From Streptomyces roseifaciens (GTDB taxonomy: Bacteria; Actinomycetota; Actinomycetes; Streptomycetales; Streptomycetaceae): DNA of 64,000 bases. The notes under the pieces are model-generated. The model saw nothing but the letters and a program-made list of their open reading frames with translations. It did no database searches and had not been told where the DNA came from. Position 1 is the stretch's first letter. The number at the start of each line of letters is the position of its first letter. Location: assembly GCF_001445655.1 (NCBI RefSeq), contig NZ_LNBE01000002.1, forward strand, positions 310,001 to 374,000. The letters run 5' to 3'. The translations under genes were made by a program, and so were the position numbers. Shown here in pieces: positions 1 through 7,598 of this stretch.

Positions 1-129
1 GTGCAGGTCCCGCAGCTGGCCGAGCCACCACTCCTGCGAGTACTGCCCGCTCGTCGCCGCCCGCATGGAGGGGGCGGCGGGCTGCTCCTGGGAGGCCTCG
101 TGCTCGTTCCACCCGTAGTGGTCGTACAT
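1..129 (-). CDS. Partial CDS, N-terminus only, unknown function
   Basis: Reading leftward from an ATG at 129, the frame stays open to the window edge and gives 43 residues beginning MYDHYGWNEHEAS. The composition is polar with several Trp, Gln and Glu residues, and no family is recognised. The start is supported by an AAGGAAGGTGAG-type ribosome binding site that overlaps the stop codon of the upstream Hsp70-like gene. The two genes are therefore probably co-transcribed and translationally coupled, which suggests a partner of that ATPase. Only the first part of the gene is in this window, so domain content cannot be judged. Confidence 0.6.
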   Translation of the reverse strand, partial: MYDHYGWNEHEASQEQPAAPSMRAATSGQYSQEWWLGQLRDLH

Positions 130-137
130 GGCTCGGC

Positions 138-2003
138 TCACCTTCCTTGCGAGGTGTCGGGGCGGTCGGTGCTGCCGCGGCCGTAGAGGTCGTCGAAGGC
201 GACCTCGGCGCGGCGGGCGGCTCCGGACCGGCGGTCGCGGACCTCCACTTCGATCTCCGTCGTACCGAAGGAGAACGCGACGTCCAGGGAACGCTGGCTC
301 GTGGGGAGGCCGACCGAGCCCGAGATATCGGGAATGACTTTCCCGATGGCTTCGCAGCCCTCCTCGTCCGTGTATTGCGGGTCGTGTGCGTACGTGGCGT
401 GGATGGTCACCTGGACCGAGGTCCACTTGGGGAATACCGCCACGGTGCTCAGTGCCTGGTGGTCGGTCGGAACGAGATCGCCGCGCCGGGCCATCACGAC
501 GAACCGGTCATTGCACTTCTCGTTTCCGTCGTCGTCGATGAAGAATTTCTCCTGGGGGTCGATGCCGTGCCGGAACGGCATGCTGCAGCCGAATCCGTAG
601 GTGTATTTGGAGCGCCTTCCCCAGATGACGGACGGGTCGTAGGCGAAGTGCACGGCCCCGCCGAGAACGGCGACGGCGGGGTCCATCGGCGTGATCACCC
701 GGACTTCGTGGCCGAAGCGCTGGGCGATGCGGTCGCGGAGGTAGGTGGACCGGGCGAATCCGCCCACCAGCAGCATTTGCTCGCGCCCCGTCGGCGGTCC
801 GTCGCCGTGCGCGGCGGCCCGCTGCCGTTCGATGGTGCCGAGGATGGGGCGCACCACGGATTCGAAGAGCTTCGTGACCTCGTGGGCGGTGATCTCGATG
901 TAGTGCGTCTCGCCCGAGGCGAGCACCGTCAGCCGGGACCTGGTCGTCTCGTCGAGGGCGTCCCAGATCTTTCCGGGGATGCTGACGAGCACCGTGTCGC
1001 TGATCACGGGGGTGCCGTCGGCGGCGGTCTCGGACACGAGCCGCACCTTCTCGGTCTCCCACTCCGACTCCAGCTGCCCGACCTCCTTGGGGAAGGCGGA
1101 CACCAGCTGTTTGAGCTGCTGCTCCCCGAAGCGGTCGGTGAGGATGTCGGTGACGAAGGCGTGGTTGACGTAGGCGGAGCCGAGGCGGTCGCCGTCGGCG
1201 ACGCGGGTCTCCTTGAGCTGTCCGGAGCCGACGCCCTCGGCGCGGATCTGGTAGCTGGTGATGTCGACGGTGCCGCCGCCGCAGTCGACGACCATGAACC
1301 GGCTGCCCGGGGTGTCGACCTCCAGCTGCCCCTCGGGGCGGTCCGGGCCGAGCACGGTGCCCGCGTTGAGCGCGCAGTAGACGGCGGCGGCCTCGGGCTC
1401 CTGCACCAGGAGCAGCCGCTCGGCGTCCCCCGGGAGCCCGGCCGAGACGGCGGCCGTCCGCATGAACTGCCGGTCGGCCTCGGTCCACATGGCGGGGATG
1501 GTCAGGCACCAGCGGATCTCGTCGGCGGTGTAGGCCGCGCCGCCGACCGCGTACCGGCCTATCTGGTCCAGTGCGGCCCCGCGGACGTGCATGAGCATGG
1601 CGGTGACGAGGTCCTTGACGGTGTCACGGCGCGCCCCCGCCAGGCGGCCCTGGAAATCCGGGATGTCCGACTTTCCCTCGCGGCCGTGAATGGCCATCTT
1701 GAACTTGCTGGCGTAGCCGAAATTCTGGGGGTTCCCGCGGGCGAGTTCGCGGTCCCAGGCATGGCGTGCCTTTTCGCCGAACTTCACCGGCTCGCCCGTC
1801 CGGTCGACCAGAACGGCGCTCAGGTCCTTCGGGTAGGTGTGGCCCCCGGATTGCGTGAACGGCTGGTAGACCACGACCCGGTGTCCCGCCGCGTCCTGGA
1901 GCGCGGAGACGGTGGCCCAGGCGAATCCGGTGCCGTGCGTTCCGAAATCGATCGCGACGATCACCTTGGGTTTGAAAATCGCACCACGTGTTGACGGCGT
2001 CAT
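138..2003 (-). CDS. Hsp70/actin-fold ATPase, HSPA12-like
   Basis: A 621-residue protein with the three nucleotide-binding signatures of the Hsp70/actin superfamily: AIDFGTHGTGF near residues 17-27 (phosphate 1), VDCGGGTVDIT near 238-248 (phosphate 2) and LLVGGFARSTYL near 409-420 (adenosine). The DCGGGTVDIT form resembles the HSPA12 subgroup more than DnaK, and the C-terminal part is not an obvious DnaK peptide-binding domain. It should bind and hydrolyse ATP in the cytoplasm; its client is unknown. The chosen ATG at 2003 lies shortly before the first ATPase motif, and extending upstream only adds shadow sequence of the next gene. It follows a fatty-acid-like gene set after a 230-base gap and is coupled to the truncated gene on its left. 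Confidence 0.85.
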   Translation of the reverse strand: MTPSTRGAIFKPKVIVAIDFGTHGTGFAWATVSALQDAAGHRVVVYQPFTQSGGHTYPKDLSAVLVDRTGEPVKFGEKARHAWDRELARGNPQNFGYASKFKMAIHGREGKSDIPDFQGRLAGARRDTVKDLVTAMLMHVRGAALDQIGRYAVGGAAYTADEIRWCLTIPAMWTEADRQFMRTAAVSAGLPGDAERLLLVQEPEAAAVYCALNAGTVLGPDRPEGQLEVDTPGSRFMVVDCGGGTVDITSYQIRAEGVGSGQLKETRVADGDRLGSAYVNHAFVTDILTDRFGEQQLKQLVSAFPKEVGQLESEWETEKVRLVSETAADGTPVISDTVLVSIPGKIWDALDETTRSRLTVLASGETHYIEITAHEVTKLFESVVRPILGTIERQRAAAHGDGPPTGREQMLLVGGFARSTYLRDRIAQRFGHEVRVITPMDPAVAVLGGAVHFAYDPSVIWGRRSKYTYGFGCSMPFRHGIDPQEKFFIDDDGNEKCNDRFVVMARRGDLVPTDHQALSTVAVFPKWTSVQVTIHATYAHDPQYTDEEGCEAIGKVIPDISGSVGLPTSQRSLDVAFSFGTTEIEVEVRDRRSGAARRAEVAFDDLYGRGSTDRPDTSQGR

Positions 2004-2073
2004 GGCTCCCCCGAGCTCCGCACAGTTGCCGACAGGTGCTTGAGGGTACACGTCACTCCGGGTGCCCGGGAGT

Positions 2074-2088
2074 CCATTCGCGGAATGG
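2074..2088. promoter_or_regulatory. Palindrome CCATTC-GCG-GAATGG upstream of the Hsp70-like gene
   Basis: A perfect 6-3-6 inverted repeat lies about 70 bases upstream of the Hsp70-like start, in the 230-base gap after the ketoreductase gene. A second GAATGG copy follows near 2119. It has the size and position of a repressor or activator site. No regulator can be named from the sequence. Confidence 0.35.
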
Positions 2089-2233
2089 CTTCCACCTGTA
2101 CGCGGCGGAGCTCCGCAGAATGGATTCCCTTGGTATCGGCACCGATTGGGGGACGCCGGGAACGGGGGCGGGGGAGCGGCTGCGCTATTCGTAGATATAT
2201 CCGTTCGATCTTTCTCCGGTGCCGTTCGGTGCG

Positions 2234-3019
2234 TTATCCCGGCAAACCCCCGTTGATCTCGACGACCTGACCGGTGATGTACGAGGCCCGGTCCGACACC
2301 AGGTACGCGACCAGGTCGGCCACCTCCTCCGGGGCGCCCGCCCGGCCGAGCGGTATCCGCTCCAGATGACGCTTCGTCACCGCCTCCGGCAGGCACGCCG
2401 TCATGTCGGTGGCGATCAGCCCCGGGGCGACGACGTTGGCGCGGATGCCGTACCTGCCGGCCTCCTTGGCGAGCGAGCGGGTGAAGCCGATGATGCCCGC
2501 CTTGGATGCGGAGTAATTGGTCTGCGTCGCACTGCCGCTGACGCCGGCGATGGAGGAGAGGGTGACGATCGCCCCCTTGCGTCGCTTCATCAGCGGGAAG
2601 ACCGCCGCGCGGCAGATGTTGTACGTGCCGTGCAGGTTGGTCTCGATGACCTCCCGCCACTCCTCGTCGGCCATCAGCGCGAGGGGCCGGTCGCGGGTGA
2701 TGCCCGCGCAGGTGACGACCGCGCCCGGAGGGCCGAGCTCGCGCACGGCCGCGGTGACGAACTCCCGGGCCGCGGCGGCGTCCGCCACGTCCGCCTGCTG
2801 CGCGTACACCCGGACGCCCGCCGCCAGGGCCGCCTTCGCGGTGGCCTCGGCGGCGTCGGAGTGGGAGCGGTAGCAGAAGGCGACGTCGTGACCGTCCTCG
2901 GCCAGCCGCGTCACCACCGCCCGCCCGATGCCGCGCGAGCCGCCGGTGACCAGGGCCACCGGCCGCGGTGCGGCACCGGGCGCAGGGCCGCTCCGCGCGG
3001 TGCCGGCCGCCGCGCTCAT
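2234..3019 (-). CDS. 3-oxoacyl-ACP reductase (SDR, FabG-type)
   Basis: A 261-residue short-chain dehydrogenase. The Rossmann motif TGGSRGIGRA sits near residues 26-35, the active-site motif NYSASKAG in the second half, and the C-terminus ends in the usual ITGQVVEINGG form. It should use NADPH to reduce beta-ketoacyl-ACP to beta-hydroxyacyl-ACP. It overlaps the upstream ACP gene by four bases (ATGA), and the same run contains a ketosynthase pair and a carrier-fused ligase, so it is most likely the pathway ketoreductase and not the housekeeping FabG. A longer frame through the Hsp70-like gene is a shadow. The first 20 residues are an Ala/Gly/Pro-rich extension compared with typical FabG. Confidence 0.88.
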   Translation of the reverse strand: MSAAAGTARSGPAPGAAPRPVALVTGGSRGIGRAVVTRLAEDGHDVAFCYRSHSDAAEATAKAALAAGVRVYAQQADVADAAAAREFVTAAVRELGPPGAVVTCAGITRDRPLALMADEEWREVIETNLHGTYNICRAAVFPLMKRRKGAIVTLSSIAGVSGSATQTNYSASKAGIIGFTRSLAKEAGRYGIRANVVAPGLIATDMTACLPEAVTKRHLERIPLGRAGAPEEVADLVAYLVSDRASYITGQVVEINGGLPG

Positions 3020-3288
3020 GCCGCGGACCGGCTCGCGACCCGGTCCCGCACCAGCTCGGCGATCCGCCGGAAGGAACCCAGGTCCGCGAGGTCGGAGTCG
3101 TCGATGCGGATGCCGTACTGCTCCTCGATGCGCACGGCGATCTCCAGGGAGATCAGCGAGTCCACGTCGAGGTCCTCCTTGAAGCGGGCGTCGTCGGTGA
3201 CCTCCTCGACGGGGAGTTCGAGGGCGTCGGCGACCACGGTGCGGAGCTCTTCGACGTCGAGGGGGGAGCTCGTGGGCTGAAGGGTCAT
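3016..3288 (-). CDS. Acyl carrier protein
   Basis: A 90-residue acidic protein with the carrier signature DLDVDSLISLEI; Ser44 is the expected phosphopantetheine attachment site. Size and helix pattern match a free-standing ACP of type II fatty acid or polyketide synthases. It should carry the growing acyl chain for the ketosynthase pair and the ketoreductase encoded beside it. The ATG at 3288 gives the normal ACP length. Its stop overlaps the FabG start, and a 71-base gap separates it from the ketosynthase-like gene upstream. No phosphopantetheinyl transferase is encoded in the window. Confidence 0.9.
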   Translation of the reverse strand: MTLQPTSSPLDVEELRTVVADALELPVEEVTDDARFKEDLDVDSLISLEIAVRIEEQYGIRIDDSDLADLGSFRRIAELVRDRVASRSAA

Positions 3289-3359
3289 GGCGGGTCTCCG
3301 GATTCGGGGGTCGGGTCTTCGGTACGTGAAACGTGCTCGGGGAAAGGCGAGTCGGATGA

Positions 3360-4346
3360 TCAGGGAGCGGTCAGCAGCAGCGCCGCCGCGGCATCGTCGT
3401 GGGCGCTCCCGGCCGAGGCCAGGACCGCGCCGTCCCTCGCGCCGCCTTCCTCGCGGCGGTCGAAGTGCGCGACGGCCGCAGCGCACTGCAGCACGCCCAG
3501 GGCCCCGGAGCAGCGGCCGAGCCGGCCCGTCAGGTCGACGGCCGGCGCGCCTGCGGGTGCACCGGTGGCGTCCTCGCCGGTCAGCCACAGGCCGACGGAG
3601 GCGGGGGAGGCGCCCTGCAGGACGGCGGTCACCGCCGCCGCCGGGTCCGCGCCGCGCGCGTACGCGCCCTCGCCGACGACGGCCCGCGGCCGGGCGCCGC
3701 GTGCCTGCGCCCGTGCCCGCGACTCCAGGACGAGGGCGACCGCGCCGTCGAGGACCGGGCCGCCCAGCAGCTTGGTGACGGCGTCGCCCGACGGCTCGAC
3801 GCCGATGACGACGGCCGTCTCCGCGCGCCCCGCCGTGAGGGCCCCGCGCGCCCAGTACACGGCGTCGAGCCCGCTCGTGGGGCCGTTGCACAGAGTGATG
3901 CTGGGGCCGCGCAGCCCGTGGCGCATGGCGACGGAGCCCGCGATGACGTTGCTGGAGGTCTGCGGAAGGCCGAGGGGGCTCAGGCCGGTCACGGTGTCCC
4001 GGGCGATGACGTCGGCGAATGCGCAGACGCTGTCCAGGATGCCGAAGTTGGAGCTGACGAGCACGGCCGTGGTGTCGCCGTCGCCGGTGAAGGCCTTGCC
4101 GTCGTGCAGGCCGGCGTCGCGCAGGGCCGGTTCGGCGGCGCGCAGGGCGAGGCGCGAGGCGCGGTCCTTGTGCCGCATCTCGCGGCCGGTGAGCCCGGTG
4201 CGCGGGTCGAAGCCGCCCTCGCGCACGGCGCCGAGGAGTTCGTCGGGGAAGGTGAGGCCGGGGACGGCGAGCCCGACGCCGGTGACGACGACCCGGTGGG
4301 CCGCGGAGCCGCCCGCCGTCCGGACGGTGCTTGCGCTGTCGCTCAT
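3360..4346 (-). CDS. Ketosynthase-like protein without catalytic residues (chain-length-factor-like)
   Basis: A 328-residue thiolase-fold protein, shorter than a usual ketosynthase (about 400). In the nucleophile region the motif is GPSITLCNGPTSGLDAV, and alignment by eye places Pro156 where ketosynthases have Cys and where chain-length factors of aromatic PKSs have Gln. The two catalytic His regions are also changed: the HGTGT-type motif is replaced by LTGEDATG, and the K..GH motif by TGRLGRCSG. It overlaps the complete ketosynthase gene by four bases (ATGA). Known KS-CLF pairs are heterodimers, so I infer a non-catalytic partner that shapes the acyl pocket. It could also be a decayed paralogue, but the intact frame and tight coupling argue against this. 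Confidence 0.8.
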   Translation of the reverse strand: MSDSASTVRTAGGSAAHRVVVTGVGLAVPGLTFPDELLGAVREGGFDPRTGLTGREMRHKDRASRLALRAAEPALRDAGLHDGKAFTGDGDTTAVLVSSNFGILDSVCAFADVIARDTVTGLSPLGLPQTSSNVIAGSVAMRHGLRGPSITLCNGPTSGLDAVYWARGALTAGRAETAVVIGVEPSGDAVTKLLGGPVLDGAVALVLESRARAQARGARPRAVVGEGAYARGADPAAAVTAVLQGASPASVGLWLTGEDATGAPAGAPAVDLTGRLGRCSGALGVLQCAAAVAHFDRREEGGARDGAVLASAGSAHDDAAAALLLTAP

Positions 4347-5500
4347 CGCGCCGCCTCCACTATCGCCGCGGCGTTGATCCCGCCGAAGCCGAACGCGTCG
4401 ATCTGGGCGAGGCCGATGTCGGCCGCGGCCGCCGTGTCCTGGACCAGCCGCAGCCCCGCGGCCTCCTCGACCGGGTCGGCGAGCCCGAGCACCGGCGGCA
4501 CCGTGCCCTGCCGGAAGGCCAGCGCCGCGACGACCAGGCTCAGCAGCCCCGAGCCGCCCAGCGTGTGGCCGGTCATCGACTTGACGGCCGTCATCAGCGG
4601 CCCGCCGCCCCGGTGCCCGGTGCCGGGCCCGAAGATCTGCGAGAGCACCCCGGCCTCGGTGGAGTCGTTCTTGGGGGTGCCGCTGCCGTGCAGCATGACC
4701 AGGTCGATGTCCTCGGGGGAGACCCCGGCGCGCCGGTGGGCGTCGCGCACCACCCGGGTGATGCCTTCGGGGTCGGGGGCCGTGGGGTGGTGGGCGTCGC
4801 AGTTGATGCCGACGGCCCGCACGCGCGCGTGCACGCGCCGCCCGGGTGATCCGGCGGCCGGGACGCGCTGTACGACGACGGCCACCGCGCCTTCGCCCAT
4901 CAGCATGCCCTTGTGCGAGCGGTCGAACGGGCGCAGGGCGTCGGGGACGTCGTTCTGCACCCGGTCCAGCGTGCCGAAGGCGCTCTCGCCGATCGCGTCC
5001 GTGCCGGCCACCACGACGGTGTCCGCGGCCCCCACCTCGATGAGGTCGGTGGCCATGGCCAGCGCGTACAGCGAGGCGGCGCAGGCGTTGGCGAAGGTGT
5101 ACGTGCGCGTGGCGCCGAAGGCCTCCCGCAGCGCGGTGCCGAAGTGCAGGGAGGAGGGGGCCAGCGGGGCGCCGGCCCGCCACCACAGCTCGGCGCTGCG
5201 CTGTTCCTGGAGGGTCGTGCCGACCAGGACGGGGACGTCGCCGAGGTCGTGGGGGAGGCCCGCGTCGGTGAGGGCCTGGGCGACGGCCTGCTGCAGCCAG
5301 CGGGTGGCCCGGCCCGGCTCGTCGGCGCCCGGGCGGGCGCGGTCGTCGACCTCGTACGCCTGCCTGGCCCGGTACTTGGTGGTGTCGAAGGCGCGCAGGC
5401 CGGCGAGTCCGCTGCGGCCCGCGCAGAGCGAGCCGAAGATCTCCTGCGGGGTGGCGCCGATGCTCGCGACCGCCCCCATGCCCGTGATGTCCCAGGTCAT
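4343..5500 (-). CDS. Beta-ketoacyl synthase (catalytic)
   Basis: A 385-residue ketosynthase with a complete catalytic set: Cys140 in FANACAASLYAL, His271 in HGSGTPKNDSTE, and Lys307/His312 in KSMTGHTLGGSG. It should carry out decarboxylative Claisen condensation of malonyl-ACP with an acyl-ACP. It overlaps both the upstream carrier-ligase gene and the downstream chain-length-factor-like gene by four bases, so the three are one translational unit. Family context is KAS II/type II PKS; whether chains are reduced after each round depends on the downstream ketoreductase. No dehydratase or malonyl-CoA:ACP transferase is encoded nearby. Confidence 0.9.
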   Translation of the reverse strand: MTWDITGMGAVASIGATPQEIFGSLCAGRSGLAGLRAFDTTKYRARQAYEVDDRARPGADEPGRATRWLQQAVAQALTDAGLPHDLGDVPVLVGTTLQEQRSAELWWRAGAPLAPSSLHFGTALREAFGATRTYTFANACAASLYALAMATDLIEVGAADTVVVAGTDAIGESAFGTLDRVQNDVPDALRPFDRSHKGMLMGEGAVAVVVQRVPAAGSPGRRVHARVRAVGINCDAHHPTAPDPEGITRVVRDAHRRAGVSPEDIDLVMLHGSGTPKNDSTEAGVLSQIFGPGTGHRGGGPLMTAVKSMTGHTLGGSGLLSLVVAALAFRQGTVPPVLGLADPVEEAAGLRLVQDTAAAADIGLAQIDAFGFGGINAAAIVEAAR

Positions 5501-7281
5501 GACTGTCCCATCCGCTCGCGCAGCCGGTAGGCGGCGAGCTTGCCGGTGGCCGTCGCCGGCAGCACGTCGACGAACTCGAAGCGGCTGGGCCGCTTGTACG
5601 GGGCGAGGCGGCTGCGGACGCGGGCCCGGATGGCCCGGCGGACCGTGTCCCGGTCGGTGCCCTTCGCGGTGACCGTGAAGGCCACCGAGCGCTGCAGCCC
5701 GTCGGGGTCGGGGGCGCCGACCACCACGCAGTCCGTGACCCCGTCGATCGACCGGACCACGTCCTCGATCTCGCGGGGGACGACCTTGTAGCCGCCGAGG
5801 TTGAGGATGTCGTCGGCGCGGCACAGGTAGGCGATGGTGCCGTCGGGGTTCCGGCGGACGACGTCGCCGGTGTACGCGCCGCCCGCGTCGAACGTCACCG
5901 CGTCGTCGCCGGCCCGGTCGACGTAGCCGAGGGAGACCGTGGGCCCGGCGATGTGCAGCCGGCCGTCGGTGCCGTCGGGCACCGGCTCGCCGCGGTCGTC
6001 GCGGACGGTCACGGTCACCCCGGGCACGGGCAGGCCGGCCAGCCCGTGCAGGGAGCGGTCCGGGGGCGTCGCGACGGCGACGTGCATGACCTCGGTCGCG
6101 CCCAGGCAGTTCATGACGTGCGCGCCGAATGCGGCCTCGATGCGCCGGCTCAGCTCGGCCGGGCAGTGCTCGCCGGCGGTCAGGCACAGGCGTACGGACG
6201 ACAGCGCGTCCGCGTCCAGGCGGTCGGCGGATTCGAGGAGGCCCGCGTACAGGCGCGGCACCGAGCACAGCACGGTCGGCCGGTGCCGGCGCAGGGCGGC
6301 GCTCACCGACCGCGGGTCGACGGCGCCGCGGAGGACGACGGCGCTCGCCCCGGCGGCCAGCGTGCACAGCACCGAGCTGCCGAAGCCGTAGCCGAACGAC
6401 ATCCGGGCGGTGGACAGGACGACGTCGTCGGGGCGCAGGCCCAGGACCGCGCCGTAGCCGTCGAGCATGGCGCCGATCCCGGTGGCGGAGTGCCGCACGC
6501 CTTTGGGCCGGCCGGTGGAGCCGGAGGTGTACTGGATCAGCCACTCGGCGCCGGCGGGGCGGGGCGCCGCGGGGACGGGCGCTCCGGGCCGGTGGGCGGC
6601 CGTGGACCGGCCCGTGGCCAGGCCCTCCCGGACCTGATCACCCGTCAGGGCGGGCAGGTGGGCGAACGCCTCCTGCAGGGAACGCTGCTGGGCCGGCGCC
6701 GTGTCGAGGTGGACGACGCCCGCCCCGCAGTCGGCGGCGACGAACCGGATGTCCTCGTCGCCGAGCATCGGGCTCACCGGAACCGGCACGCACCCGTGCC
6801 ACCACAGCCCCAGCACGGCCACGACCGTGGCCACGGAGTCCTCGGCGACGATCAGCGCGCGGGTGCCGGCCGGCACGCCCAGCGCGTCCAGGGCCCGCGC
6901 GTAGCCCTGCGCGGCCTCGTACAGGCGGGCGTACGAGACGGTGCCGGCGTCCGGGTCGGTGTACGCGGTCCGCTCCCCGCGGCCCGCCGCGACGTGGCCG
7001 CCGACCAGGCGGTCCACCAGGCCGCCCGCGCGCGGGCCCTTCGCGGCCAGCAGCTCCGCCGCGTCCCGGACGCTGTCCATCCCCGCCGTCTCGTCGTCGC
7101 CGAGCGCGACCCCGAAGGTCTGCTCGATGCGCGCCGCGATCTCCACCTTCTCCAGGGAGTCGACCTTCAGGTCCTGGTGGAACGAGGCGTCGGCCCGTAC
7201 GTCCGCCACGTCGATGTCGAGGACGAACGCCACTATGTCGCGCAGCCGGTCGCCGGTATCGGATTTCCGCACAGGTGGCAC
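5497..7281 (-). CDS. Carrier protein fused to AMP-forming acyl/aryl ligase
   Basis: A 594-residue two-domain protein. Residues 10-80 are an acyl carrier domain with the site DLKVDSLEKVEI (Ser42). The rest is an ANL-family adenylating enzyme with YTSGSTGRPKGV near residue 250, ATEVMHVA, YTGDVVRRNPDG, and a C-terminal ATATGKLAAYRLR lysine motif. The sequence style is closest to benzoate-CoA ligase-like enzymes. It probably adenylates a carboxylic acid and loads it onto its own or a partner carrier as the starter unit for the ketosynthase pair. The GTG start is chosen because AAGGAG lies 7 bases upstream. It is the first gene of the leftward operon. Confidence 0.85.
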   Translation of the reverse strand: MPPVRKSDTGDRLRDIVAFVLDIDVADVRADASFHQDLKVDSLEKVEIAARIEQTFGVALGDDETAGMDSVRDAAELLAAKGPRAGGLVDRLVGGHVAAGRGERTAYTDPDAGTVSYARLYEAAQGYARALDALGVPAGTRALIVAEDSVATVVAVLGLWWHGCVPVPVSPMLGDEDIRFVAADCGAGVVHLDTAPAQQRSLQEAFAHLPALTGDQVREGLATGRSTAAHRPGAPVPAAPRPAGAEWLIQYTSGSTGRPKGVRHSATGIGAMLDGYGAVLGLRPDDVVLSTARMSFGYGFGSSVLCTLAAGASAVVLRGAVDPRSVSAALRRHRPTVLCSVPRLYAGLLESADRLDADALSSVRLCLTAGEHCPAELSRRIEAAFGAHVMNCLGATEVMHVAVATPPDRSLHGLAGLPVPGVTVTVRDDRGEPVPDGTDGRLHIAGPTVSLGYVDRAGDDAVTFDAGGAYTGDVVRRNPDGTIAYLCRADDILNLGGYKVVPREIEDVVRSIDGVTDCVVVGAPDPDGLQRSVAFTVTAKGTDRDTVRRAIRARVRSRLAPYKRPSRFEFVDVLPATATGKLAAYRLRERMGQS

Positions 7282-7598
7282 TGTGTACTCCTTCTCGCGA
7301 ACGTACGGCTACCGGTCACTACGGATTCCGGAGCACGCCGGAGGACTTTCCCGAACATAGCCACGGGCCTGTGACGGCCGAACCCGCGGCGGGGGAGTCC
7401 GTCAAGTGGAATGCGCCCCGGCCCCGTCCGGCCCCTACTCCCCGCGGTGCAGGGCGACTTGACGGTCTATCCCGCCGCGGTTGGCGGGCCTCCGGACGGC
7501 GCGCCTAGCGTCGCCACCGGTGGGCCCGCACAGCGGACTGCCATGTTCCGGCACCCCCCGCCCGCATGCCGATCCGTCCCGAATCCGAGGCCAGGTGA
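7282..7598. other. Divergent intergenic region with paired TTGACGG elements
   Basis: This 317-base gap separates the leftward and rightward halves of the first gene cluster and must hold both promoters. CCGTCAAGT at 7399-7407 and ACTTGACGG at 7457-7465 form a 9-base inverted repeat; each arm reads TTGACGG toward its own operon, like a -35 element. No convincing -10 hexamer sits at 16-19 bases from either, so these may be regulator sites instead. No credible small gene was found here. Confidence 0.45.
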
